Source of the DNA: Petroclostridium sp. X23
Lineage (GTDB): Bacteria; Bacillota; Clostridia; SK-Y3
DNA: 64,000 bases
Direction: 5' to 3'
Assembly (NCBI RefSeq): GCF_030013905.1
Contig: NZ_CP124862.1
Coordinates: forward strand, 4,033,051 to 4,097,050
The position numbers and the translations under genes are program-made. Position 1 is the stretch's first letter. Each line of letters begins with the position of its first letter. Shown one piece after another: positions 56,702 through 64,000 of this stretch. The notes below the pieces were generated by a model. It saw nothing but the letters and a program-made list of their open reading frames with translations. It was not told where the DNA came from and searched no databases.

Positions 56702-57800
56702 TGGGGAGTACCGGGATGATGCAAGCAAAGTATACAAGCATATGGAACAATGTCAAAAATGCCGGAAGGCATTTGCAAGATTAAAAGCTTCGGAAGAGTT
56801 TATCCGGCAACGTTTGGAACAGGATATGGCAGTTCCGCCGGTAAGAGAGTTTAAAAACGAGTCTTTATTATCAAAGAAAGTTTATAGAAGAAAAGGAGTT
56901 ATATATATGAATACACCACTAAAAAGAATTACCGCAGCCGCAGCGGCAGTAGCTGTGTGCGCAGGCCTGCTTAGTTTTCAGCCTGTAAGAACTTATGCTT
57001 CAGAGTTTCTGAAAATTTTCCGTGCCAACGAGGTTCAAGGGATTTCTATTACACAGCAGGACCTTTCGCAAATTGAAAAGGTTTTCCGTGACGGACAAGG
57101 AAAAGTGGATGTGGAAAATTTGATATCTATGGAGGTAAGTAGTGAGAGTAAAGGTTTTACAGCCAAAAACATTACCGATTTTAATGAAATTAAACAAAAA
57201 GCACCATCCGCCAAGCTTGTCAAGCTGCCTCCGGAATTCCAATATGAAAGTTTTGGTACGCAACCCGAAACGGATATGATTATGACACTGCATGTCGAAA
57301 AAATTAATGACTTACTAACCTATTTAGGGGAAGAGACCAGGCTGCCTCAAGAATTGAACGGGAAAAAATTTCATATACGTACGGGTAATGTTGTTCAATA
57401 TCAGGTAAGCAACTCCAAAGAACAGGGAAATGACAATGAAGAATATAAAGGGTTCAGTTTAGTCCAGATGGATACGCCTACCCTTGAAATACCAGATGGA
57501 GTAGATGCCCAAGAATTGATTGATGCATTGTTTGCGTTGCAGATATTACCCGATAATGTAAGAAAACAGCTGCAGGGCATCAGTGATATTTCAAGTACCC
57601 TCCCTATCCCATATGATGCGGAGAAACAGGAAAAGATAGAAGTTACAATCCAAGGGCAGCATGGAATCGCATTAAAGTCAGAGGATGAAAAATATGACAG
57701 GTGTGATGTGGTCTTCAAAGAAGGCAATCAATTATATTTTGCCGGTGGTAGAGGGGTCACCCTTGAAGTACTGCTGCAGATATTGGAAACATTGGAGTGA
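56664..57800 (+). CDS. Anti-sigma factor, zinc-finger type with extracellular domain
   Basis: A 378-residue membrane protein. N terminus has the zinc-binding HMEQCQKC (zf-HC2) motif that holds the cognate sigma factor; one TM segment lies around residues 92-115 (AAAAAVAVCAGLLSF). The rest (about 120-378) is an external domain of unknown type, with EFLKIFRANEVQGISI near its start as in DUF4367/anti-sigma relatives. ATG 56664 is chosen, 9 bases after AAGGAGG; ATG 56655 touches the site. It overlaps the sigma gene by 38 bases, so the pair is coupled. The ABC genes downstream may be its regulated target. Confidence 0.8.
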   Translation: MCFEDNILQQVIDGEYRDDASKVYKHMEQCQKCRKAFARLKASEEFIRQRLEQDMAVPPVREFKNESLLSKKVYRRKGVIYMNTPLKRITAAAAAVAVCAGLLSFQPVRTYASEFLKIFRANEVQGISITQQDLSQIEKVFRDGQGKVDVENLISMEVSSESKGFTAKNITDFNEIKQKAPSAKLVKLPPEFQYESFGTQPETDMIMTLHVEKINDLLTYLGEETRLPQELNGKKFHIRTGNVVQYQVSNSKEQGNDNEEYKGFSLVQMDTPTLEIPDGVDAQELIDALFALQILPDNVRKQLQGISDISSTLPIPYDAEKQEKIEVTIQGQHGIALKSEDEKYDRCDVVFKEGNQLYFAGGRGVTLEVLLQILETLE

Positions 57801-57804
57801 TATA

Positions 57805-58707
57805 ATGGTAATAGAAATTTCACATTTAACAAAACAATTTAAAGGTAAAGGCGGATTTGTAGACATCTCTCTCTGCGTAGCAGAGGGGGAGGTCTTTAGC
57901 TTTTTAGGGAAAAACGGTGCCGGGAAAAGTACATTTGTTAGGACATTACTGGGTCTTTTGCATGCTGACTCAGGAGAAGCACGTTTGCTAGGGCAGCCTA
58001 TCGGACATGTAGACACTAGAAAACAAGTCGGGTATCTGCCCGAGCTTTTTCAGTATCATGCATGGCTTACTGGATATGAACTGCTGTATAACCATGGATT
58101 GCTATATAAAATGGCGCCGAAAGAGATAAAGGCACGTATACCTACAGTATTAAAAATTATCGGTCTTGAAGGACATGACCAGAAAACAATAAGACAATAC
58201 AGCAAAGGGATGAAGCAGCGTATAGGGTTAGGCTGCGCGATCATATCCGATCCTAAAATACTATTTTTGGATGAGCCTACCAGTGCGTTGGATCCTATAG
58301 GAAGAAAACAAGTAAGAGATATTATTATAGATTTAAAAAATGAGGGGAAGACGATTTTTCTAAATACTCATTTGCTAAGCGAAGTAGAGCTTATTTCCGA
58401 CCGGGTCGCGATGATGGACCGGGGCAGAATCTTAAAAACCGGCACTATGAAGGAACTGCTGCAAGCGCCACTGTTATTAACTGTTGGCAACGTTAGAGAA
58501 GAGTTAGTGAATAGATTGACAGCATTTGACGGACAACTGAAAAGAACTCCTCAAGGGTTTGAATTGAACATTGAAAATGAAGAGGTGCTTCCAAAAATTG
58601 CGGCTGCGATTATTTCCAGCGGCGGTCTTTTATATGAAATGAAGAGAAAAGACAATGCGTTGGAAAAACTATTTATTGATACGGTAGGCGAGGAGGATGC
58701 ACGATGA
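57805..58707 (+). CDS. ABC transporter ATP-binding protein (ABC-2 type)
   Basis: A 300-residue ATPase with Walker A GKNGAGKST, signature YSKGMKQRIGLG and Walker B ILFLDEPTSALDP, plus the switch His in LNTHLLSE. ATG 57805 follows TTGGAGTGATATA; the longer upstream frame lies inside the anti-sigma gene. Forms an exporter with the permease that overlaps its end by 4 bases. Substrate unknown. Confidence 0.94.
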   Translation: MVIEISHLTKQFKGKGGFVDISLCVAEGEVFSFLGKNGAGKSTFVRTLLGLLHADSGEARLLGQPIGHVDTRKQVGYLPELFQYHAWLTGYELLYNHGLLYKMAPKEIKARIPTVLKIIGLEGHDQKTIRQYSKGMKQRIGLGCAIISDPKILFLDEPTSALDPIGRKQVRDIIIDLKNEGKTIFLNTHLLSEVELISDRVAMMDRGRILKTGTMKELLQAPLLLTVGNVREELVNRLTAFDGQLKRTPQGFELNIENEEVLPKIAAAIISSGGLLYEMKRKDNALEKLFIDTVGEEDAR

Positions 58708-59552
58708 GCGCGATTATGAGGCTGACATTTTTAGAAATGCTTAAAAAGAAAATATTATACCTTGCATTGGCGATGACTGCAGTCTTTTTTATCTTCTACG
58801 GAGTGGCACTTCACTATGTATATGCTTCATTAAGAAATATGGAGCCTCTTATGAAGACTGCATTATCGGGGCAATTAATGTCTTTAGGCGTGTATATCAC
58901 CGGATTTATTATCGCTTTTTTATCTGTATTTGCCAGTGCAGGGGCTATCTCGAGCGAGATTGAACAAGGCACCTATGATGCGATTGCTACGAAACCTATA
59001 CCCAGATATAAATTGTTAATAGGCAGGTTTTTAGGGATTGTGATAGTTCTCCTTGGTTATTTGGTATTTATGTTAGGTACTACGGTGGTTCTCAATGTGG
59101 TAATAGGGCACGGTGTAGTAAAATATTTTTCATTGGCGACGTTCCTAAAGTCATTAAGTGTTTTCGCGCTGTTACCCATCCTTTTGGTTTCGGTAGGAAT
59201 ATTTTTTAGTTGTTCTATGTCTACCATGGCATCGGGTGTTACGCTTGTAATTTTATATTTCTGTGCAATGATCGGAGGAATACTGGAACAGGTGGGACAG
59301 ATGATTACTACTGAGGCCAAACATGTAATATCCAATATCGGCATTATTATTAGTTTAATTATGCCATCCGATATTATTTATAGAAAAGCTTCTGCAGTGC
59401 TATTTACTACTTCCTCAGGATTTACCGTAAACTTAGATCAAATGCTGGGAGGCAATACTCAGCCCAGCAATGCAATGCTGATTTATATTTTCATTTATAT
59501 TGCGGCCGCTGTTGGATTGAGTATACGAAAGTTTGGGAAAAGAGATCTCTAA
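58704..59552 (+). CDS. ABC-2 type permease
   Basis: A 282-residue membrane subunit with six hydrophobic segments, including ISSEIEQGTYDAIATKPIPR (key part SSEIEQGTYDAI) typical of ABC-2 permeases between TM2 and TM3. ATGA overlap with the ATPase gene. Last gene of the sigma/anti-sigma operon; no clear terminator, only about 40 bases before the next promoter. Confidence 0.93.
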   Translation: MSAIMRLTFLEMLKKKILYLALAMTAVFFIFYGVALHYVYASLRNMEPLMKTALSGQLMSLGVYITGFIIAFLSVFASAGAISSEIEQGTYDAIATKPIPRYKLLIGRFLGIVIVLLGYLVFMLGTTVVLNVVIGHGVVKYFSLATFLKSLSVFALLPILLVSVGIFFSCSMSTMASGVTLVILYFCAMIGGILEQVGQMITTEAKHVISNIGIIISLIMPSDIIYRKASAVLFTTSSGFTVNLDQMLGGNTQPSNAMLIYIFIYIAAAVGLSIRKFGKRDL

Positions 59553-59592
59553 CGTGACTTATGGCTATCTATAGCGATAGTAAAATGCATTC

Positions 59593-59621
59593 TTGAACAA
59601 TTGGAAAAAATGGATTATACT
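59593..59621 (+). promoter_or_regulatory. Promoter of the DUF362 gene
   Basis: TTGAAC (59593-59598), 17-bp spacer, TATACT (59616-59621), 24 bases before the start codon. Confidence 0.75.
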
Positions 59622-59644
59622 AGAGGCAAGTCAGAGGAGAATGT

Positions 59645-60820
59645 ATGATATCCATGCTAAAGGAGATGGCGATATTGGATAAAGTTTATATTACAAAGTG
59701 CCCGGATTATGAGTATGAACATGTAAAAGCAGCGGTAACCGAATGCTTTGAAAGAATAAATGGTATGAAAGAACAGATGAAGCCAGGAGCGAAAGTGCTG
59801 ATCAAAGTAAATCTATTGAAGAAAAACAAACCGGAGGATGCGGTCACTACGCATCCTAGCGTGATACAGGCGATGGTTGAGTATTTGCAGAACCAAGGGT
59901 GTATCGTTGTATTGGGGGACAGTCCCGGTGGCCCGTTTACTGAGCGGATGCTCCGTTCGGTTTATACAGCGTCAGGTATGGTGGAAGTGGCTGAAAAAAC
60001 AGGGTGTATGTTAAACTATGATACTTCGGTTGTTGAAGTGAGCAATGATAAAGCATTGCGTTTAAAGAACATGCAAGTCATCAAAATCCTGGAAGAAGTG
60101 GATTTTGTCATCTCTGCAGCTAAACTGAAGACCCATGGCATGATGACATTTACCGGTGCTGTTAAAAATTTATTTGGAGTAATCCCCGGTCTTACCAAAG
60201 CAGATTATCATTTGAAGATGAGCAGCGTAGATAACTTTTCAGAACATCTTATAGATATCTGTGAATATGTGTGTCCTGTTTTTTCAATCATAGACGGTAT
60301 CGAAGGAATGGAAGGAGATGGACCGGCGGCGGGAGATAAACGACAGGTAGGTCTTATAATGGCGTCTGCCAATCCGTATGCACTGGACGTAGCTGCTGCC
60401 TATATTGTCGGAATAAATCCCCAAAGCGTTCCTACCATAAGGATGGCTGAAAAAAGAGGACTTTGCAAAGGGTCTGTAAACGATTATGCTATTGAAGGCA
60501 TAAAGATTGAAGAATTGAAAATATCACCTTTCAAACTTCCGAAATCCATAAGTATTAATTTCGTAGGGGGAAGGGTACCGAAGTTTATTGAGGACTGGGT
60601 GATGGGGACATTAAGACCTAAGCCGGTATTTGATTATGCCTTGTGTATTTCCTGTGGAGACTGCCATAGAAGTTGTCCGCCCAAAGTGATCGATATGAGC
60701 AGTGGGAAGCCTGTAGTAGATTTGAATAAGTGTATCCGATGTTTTTGCTGCCATGAACTATGTCCTAAAAAAGCTGTTGATATTAAGAAGCATTGGTTAT
60801 ATGAGAAAGTTTTTAAGTAA
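59645..60820 (+). CDS. DUF362 domain protein with two 4Fe-4S clusters
   Basis: A 391-residue cytosolic protein. The N-terminal 310 residues are DUF362 (VLIKVNLLKK, AVTTHPSVIQAM, VLGDSPGG, KLKTHGMMTFTGAVKNLFG). The C-terminal 50 residues carry a bacterial ferredoxin pair CISCGDCHRSCPP and CIRCFCCHELCP for two 4Fe-4S clusters. AGAGGAGAA precedes ATG 59645; in-frame ATG 59666 is less well placed. Such proteins are widespread in anaerobes and presumed to take part in electron transfer; the true reaction is unknown. Confidence 0.9.
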   Translation: MISMLKEMAILDKVYITKCPDYEYEHVKAAVTECFERINGMKEQMKPGAKVLIKVNLLKKNKPEDAVTTHPSVIQAMVEYLQNQGCIVVLGDSPGGPFTERMLRSVYTASGMVEVAEKTGCMLNYDTSVVEVSNDKALRLKNMQVIKILEEVDFVISAAKLKTHGMMTFTGAVKNLFGVIPGLTKADYHLKMSSVDNFSEHLIDICEYVCPVFSIIDGIEGMEGDGPAAGDKRQVGLIMASANPYALDVAAAYIVGINPQSVPTIRMAEKRGLCKGSVNDYAIEGIKIEELKISPFKLPKSISINFVGGRVPKFIEDWVMGTLRPKPVFDYALCISCGDCHRSCPPKVIDMSSGKPVVDLNKCIRCFCCHELCPKKAVDIKKHWLYEKVFK

Positions 60821-60855
60821 TGAGAATAATCATTCATATCAATCTTAAGGAAGAC

Positions 60856-60987
60856 GTGAAAAAGTGCTTGATTGGTCAGGGCAACACATGGGCGGGGCCC
60901 AGGGCCGCAGTCCGGCCGAAAACCAGGCCTGACAGCAGACCAGTCCCCAAGTCTTGCCCTTCTATGTGCTAAATTAGACTTTTTCAC
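60856..60987. other. GC-rich segment with terminal inverted repeat, possible structured RNA
   Basis: The ends are exact 10-bp inverted repeats: GTGAAAAAGT (60856-60865) and ACTTTTTCAC (60978-60987). Inside, GGGCAA and TTGCCC can pair, and the core (about 60885-60955) is far richer in G and C than anything else in the window with GGCC repeats and CAGGCCTG. Both neighbours are AT-rich coding genes. It could be a structured RNA, a MITE-like element or a transferred fragment; I know no matching family. Confidence 0.5.
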
Positions 60988-61013
60988 AACCTCCTGAAAG
61001 ATCAAGTGGTTTT

Positions 61014-61042
61014 GTAGGGAGCGGCCCCCGTGTCGTTCCGCT
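61014..61042. repeat. Related GTAGGG-type half repeat
   Basis: GTAGGGAGCGGCCCCCGTGT resembles the left arm of the inverted repeat at 29716-29742 (GTAGGGGCGGACGACCCTGT). It is close to the 3' end of trmB and lacks the opposite arm here. Confidence 0.4.
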
Positions 61043-61046
61043 AACC

Positions 61047-61697
61047 TCAACAGTCCGTCTCTCTGTTTACTGCTTCACAACGGTAAATCCTCATGCCTTT
61101 AGAAACAAATTTATCTTCGTATTCAGTGGTTACGATATCTGGAGCTTCAGTATTATGCAAATCAAAAGTGATGTTTTTGAGCTTATAGTCATATTGGCAA
61201 AACTCATTTAGTGAGAATTCAAACAGTTTTTCGTTATCGGTTTTAAAATGTATTTCAGAACCATTATTTAGCAGTCTATTATAAATTACAAGGAAATTTC
61301 CATGGATCAGTCTACGTTTTGCCCATCTTTTTTTAGGCCATGGGTCGCAGAAGTTAATGAAAAGAAGGTCCACTTCCTTATCAGAAAAAGTTTTTTCAAG
61401 ATTATACGCATTATAATGAAGAAAAGCGATATTATTTAGCCTTATATTTTGAGCTTTAAAGACAGCATCAAAAATCAGCGGCTCTTTCATCTCTAAACCG
61501 ATATAATTAATATGAGGATTGCGTTGGGCAAGCGTGATTAAAAATTTTCCTCTGCCTGTCCCGAGTTCCACGTGTATTTTATTGTCATTCGAAAAATATT
61601 CGTGCCACTTGCTGCGATAGTCTTCAGGATTTGTGCATATGTAGTTGTCATAATGTGTCAGTTGATCCCGAGTAATTGCTTTTTTTCTTGTTCTCAT
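61047..61697 (-). CDS. trmB: tRNA (guanine-N7)-methyltransferase TrmB
   Basis: Methylates G46 of tRNA, 216 residues. SAM-binding motif VELGTGRGKFL (about 42-52), INYIGLEMK, the active-site FCDPWPKKRWAKRRL (about 113-127), and HFKTDNE followed by the TEYEDKF motif near the C terminus. The minus-strand site GGAAAGGA lies upstream of ATG 61697. Transcribed leftwards, behind the YeiH gene. Confidence 0.96.
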   Translation of the reverse strand: MRTRKKAITRDQLTHYDNYICTNPEDYRSKWHEYFSNDNKIHVELGTGRGKFLITLAQRNPHINYIGLEMKEPLIFDAVFKAQNIRLNNIAFLHYNAYNLEKTFSDKEVDLLFINFCDPWPKKRWAKRRLIHGNFLVIYNRLLNNGSEIHFKTDNEKLFEFSLNEFCQYDYKLKNITFDLHNTEAPDIVTTEYEDKFVSKGMRIYRCEAVNRETDC

Positions 61698-61731
61698 TTG
61701 TTTTTCCTTTCCTATGTTTTTATTGGTTATC

Positions 61732-61804
61732 TATATATAACGCATTAAAGTTTCTACATTGGCAAACCTATCATTACTGCAATTTTTTTAATGCGTTATA
61801 TATA
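61732..61804. repeat. Perfect 18-bp inverted repeat
   Basis: TATATATAACGCATTAAA (61732-61749) and its exact complement (61787-61804), 37-base loop. Lies between two leftward genes; the T-rich run is inside the loop side, so terminator function is uncertain. Confidence 0.75.
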
Positions 61805-61805
61805 T

Positions 61806-62822
61806 TCAAATTTGGCCGGTTGCAAATTGTACTACTATGCTTACGGCTGCTACGGTAAACCATACAAGAAAACCCAGCAGCAGAGGTTTTATTCCTGTGT
61901 GCATCATCTTTTTAAAGTCCGCACTCAAACCTATGGCGGATAATGCGACAACAATCATAAATTTTCCCACCACCTTAAGAGTGTGAATCGCATCATCGGG
62001 CAGGATACCTAGTGTATTCATCAAGGAAGCTGTTAGGAACCAAACGATAAACCAAGGGAAGATCTTTTTAAAGCTGTAGTTTACCGATTTATCGCTTTGT
62101 GCTTGACGCTTCTTGTTTATGGCGATTACTGCTGCGAAGATGAATGCAATTGGAATAATCATGGTAGTTCGGGTTAACTTAACAATGGTAGCATAATCTC
62201 CTGCGGCATTACTGAATGCATAACCGGCGGCAACGACTGAGGAAGTATCATTGACTGCGGTACCTGCCCAAAGTCCGAAAGCCTGGTCGGAGAAATCTAA
62301 TAAATGTCCCAATGGGGGAAAGATCAATACGGCGATCACATTAAAAAGAAATATGGTTGAGATAGAATAGGCTACCTCCATCTCATCAGCTTCGATAATA
62401 GGTGAAATGGCGGCAATCGCTGAACCACCGCATATAGCCGTGCCCATCCCGATAAGGCTGGTAAGCTTTATTGGCACACCCATCAATTTACCCAACGTAT
62501 ATGCTGAAATAAAGGCTGCAGATAGTGTGAATATCATTACACTTAATGAATCCAATCCTGTTTCTAGTACTTGTGTGAGGCTTAATCCAGCACCAAGTAA
62601 AATGATTGCCCACTGCAGTACTTTTTTGGACGCGAATTTAGTCCCCTCTTGCGTCCACGGAGGTTTGCCCAGAGTATTATTAATAAGCATGCCGATTACA
62701 ATGCCGAATACAGCACCACCCACTATCGGAAATGATGACCCCAGCCAGGCTGAGGCGGCGGCAATAGCCAGTACAATAGCTAGTCCGGGTATAGTTTTGC
62801 TTATCCAATTCATATTCATCAC
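61806..62822 (-). CDS. yeiH: YeiH-family putative sulfate exporter
   Basis: A 338-residue membrane protein of the UPF0324/YeiH family (putative sulfate/sulfonate or other anion exporter). About ten hydrophobic segments; family signatures are GMGTAICGGSAIAAISPII and FGLWAGTAVNDTSSVVAAG. The first four codons include several Met (MMNMNW) and the true start may be the first or third; a weak GGTGAT site is upstream on the minus strand. Confidence 0.88.
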   Translation of the reverse strand: MMNMNWISKTIPGLAIVLAIAAASAWLGSSFPIVGGAVFGIVIGMLINNTLGKPPWTQEGTKFASKKVLQWAIILLGAGLSLTQVLETGLDSLSVMIFTLSAAFISAYTLGKLMGVPIKLTSLIGMGTAICGGSAIAAISPIIEADEMEVAYSISTIFLFNVIAVLIFPPLGHLLDFSDQAFGLWAGTAVNDTSSVVAAGYAFSNAAGDYATIVKLTRTTMIIPIAFIFAAVIAINKKRQAQSDKSVNYSFKKIFPWFIVWFLTASLMNTLGILPDDAIHTLKVVGKFMIVVALSAIGLSADFKKMMHTGIKPLLLGFLVWFTVAAVSIVVQFATGQI

Positions 62823-63112
62823 CTTATGCCTAAATATACTGTGTATTTATAATGTATTTTTCCATAGACAAAAATATAATATCACGAAAGATAGTTTGAA
62901 TCAAATACAATGAAAAAATGCATAGTAAGGTCTGCAGCTGTTAATGACACACATATTTATTATTTATCACACATGCCAAGCAGTACTATCCGATAATTTA
63001 TCTCTCACAATATATTTTTATTTAAGAAGTTAAATGTTATAATGATATTATTATGAAAGCTTTAATTCGAAAAATTTAACATACAGAAGAGAGTAAAAGG
63101 GAGGTAAAGAGT
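62823..63112. other. Divergent intergenic region
   Basis: Between the leftward yeiH and rightward hemerythrin gene. TATAAT at 63038-63043 is a probable -10 box for hemerythrin, without a strong -35. Nothing else is recognised. Confidence 0.5.
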
Positions 63113-63529
63113 ATGAGTAAGCCTTGGCAATGGAATGAAAGTCTTGAAACAGGGTATGAAGAAATAGACGCTCAACACAGGGAGATGCTTGATAGAGTAA
63201 ACCAATTTATGCAGGCAATTAGTGAAGGAAAGAAAGAAGGAATTGTTTGCGAAACCATTATATTTTTGGAACAATATGTTGTCGAGCATTTTCACGCAGA
63301 GGAAGTCATTCAGAGCAAATACCGTTATCCCGGATATAAAAACCATAAGAAATTACATGAAGAATTCATTAGCAAACTAGAAGAATTGAAAGACACTGTT
63401 GTACAGGGAGGAATCAGTCCGGAAGTTACCTTTGAGATAGGAAGTACACTAAGCCTCTGGCTGGTTGAGCATATTGGTATGCAGGATAAGGCACTGGCGG
63501 ATTATTTAAATAGTGAATCAAATGAGTAG
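63113..63529 (+). CDS. Bacteriohemerythrin
   Basis: A 138-residue four-helix oxygen-binding protein. The di-iron ligands are in place: His22 (DAQHREM), HFHAEE (HxxxE), NHKKLHEEF, and HIGMQD (HxxxxD). GGAGGTAAAGAGT before ATG 63113. Probable role: oxygen binding or sensing in an anaerobe, consistent with the peroxiredoxin gene next to it. Confidence 0.94.
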   Translation: MSKPWQWNESLETGYEEIDAQHREMLDRVNQFMQAISEGKKEGIVCETIIFLEQYVVEHFHAEEVIQSKYRYPGYKNHKKLHEEFISKLEELKDTVVQGGISPEVTFEIGSTLSLWLVEHIGMQDKALADYLNSESNE

Positions 63530-63612
63530 TGTGTCATAGTCTATTCTACGAACATTTATATCAAGTGATGAATATAGTATCATAGAATACTACTTCGAAA
63601 GGAGAGATTTTC

Positions 63613-64000
63613 ATGGACGTAGATAGAAGCATGCCTAGAACATGCTTGCCTCAAATCGGCGCAAAGGCCCCTGATTTTGAAGCGATGACCACTTTCGGGC
63701 CGATAAAGCTTTCTGAGTTTTGTGGTAAATGGGTTGTCTTATTCTCGCACCCAGGAGATTTTACCCCGGTCTGCACGACCGAGTTTATCGCTTTTGCAAG
63801 ATGTTTTCCGTATTTCGTGCAGAGAAATGCACAGCTTATTGGCTTGAGTGTGGACAGCAATTACTCTCACCTCGCCTGGGTGTACAACATTTATATGAAT
63901 ACAGGAATAGAGATACCTTTCCCGGTTATTGATGACAGAAGTTTAACGGTATCCAAGCTTTACGGCATGATTTCCACGGCAATGAGTGATGTGACAACGG
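63613..64000 (+). CDS. Peroxiredoxin (Prx6/AhpC type), cut by window end
   Basis: The first 129 residues of a thiol peroxidase. The peroxidatic Cys54 lies in HPGDFTPVCTTEF. AAAGGAGAG precedes ATG 63613. The 3' end lies outside the window, so presence of a resolving Cys cannot be checked. With hemerythrin upstream it suggests oxidative-stress defence. Confidence 0.93.
   Translation, partial: MDVDRSMPRTCLPQIGAKAPDFEAMTTFGPIKLSEFCGKWVVLFSHPGDFTPVCTTEFIAFARCFPYFVQRNAQLIGLSVDSNYSHLAWVYNIYMNTGIEIPFPVIDDRSLTVSKLYGMISTAMSDVTT

Noticed and set aside
1..64000. tRNA and rRNA genes
   Set aside because: No cloverleaf with GGTTCRANTCC-type T arm or rRNA sequence was noticed on either strand; a tRNAscan run would settle it.

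Overview
The window is AT-rich bacterial chromosome from a Bacillota member, most likely an anaerobic or microaerobic Clostridia species. The evidence is strong AGGAGG-type ribosome binding sites, frequent GTG/TTG starts, S-layer homology (SLH) anchoring, a dockerin/cohesin protein set, an iron alcohol dehydrogenase, hemerythrin, a DUF362/ferredoxin protein and several chemotaxis and c-di-GMP proteins. I see no rRNA, tRNA, CRISPR array or prophage.

Layout. 0-0.5 kb: 3' end of an IS1634-type transposase. 0.75-4.3 kb: a histidine kinase/response regulator pair divergent from a VTC-type polyphosphate polymerase and a DUF4956 membrane protein, with matching direct-repeat operators between them. 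4.5-8.2 kb: lipB, lipA, a metallo-hydrolase and a repeat protein with a Cys-rich tail. 8.5-10.7 kb: a large APC/SLC12-like permease. 10.8-14.4 kb: two chemoreceptors and CheW. 15.2-15.8 kb: a broken EAL phosphodiesterase. 16.0-20.1 kb: a MarR regulator with a heterodimeric ABC exporter. 20.4-26.7 kb: a HelD-like helicase, a three-GAF histidine kinase with its NarL-type regulator, and a lone receiver overlapping an ECF sigma factor. 26.8-33.8 kb: diguanylate cyclase, FG-GAP-like protein, small membrane proteins, NSS transporter with its MetS subunit, and iron alcohol dehydrogenase.

34.5-56.0 kb is the most interesting part: an island of giant secreted proteins. It holds a decayed LRR/dockerin pseudogene, a 2262-residue adhesin-like dockerin protein, a 2080-residue subtilisin with a C-type lectin module, two cohesin-like modules and a terminal dockerin, a 1172-residue protein with one cohesin and three SLH domains (a surface anchor), and a 520-residue subtilisin with a dockerin. 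All four terminal dockerins carry the same TAGDAT core and there is no glycoside hydrolase. I read this as a compact cohesin-dockerin surface complex built around proteases and adhesins instead of cellulases. The island is bracketed by two copies of the alcohol dehydrogenase 3' end, one intact (33.7 kb) and one a remnant (55.96-56.0 kb), which suggests it arrived or was rearranged by recombination.

56.1-59.6 kb: an ECF sigma factor (apparently with an ATT start), a zinc-finger anti-sigma protein and an ABC-2 transporter in one operon. 59.6-64 kb: DUF362/ferredoxin protein, a GC-rich possibly structured segment, trmB, a YeiH-type exporter, hemerythrin and the start of a peroxiredoxin.
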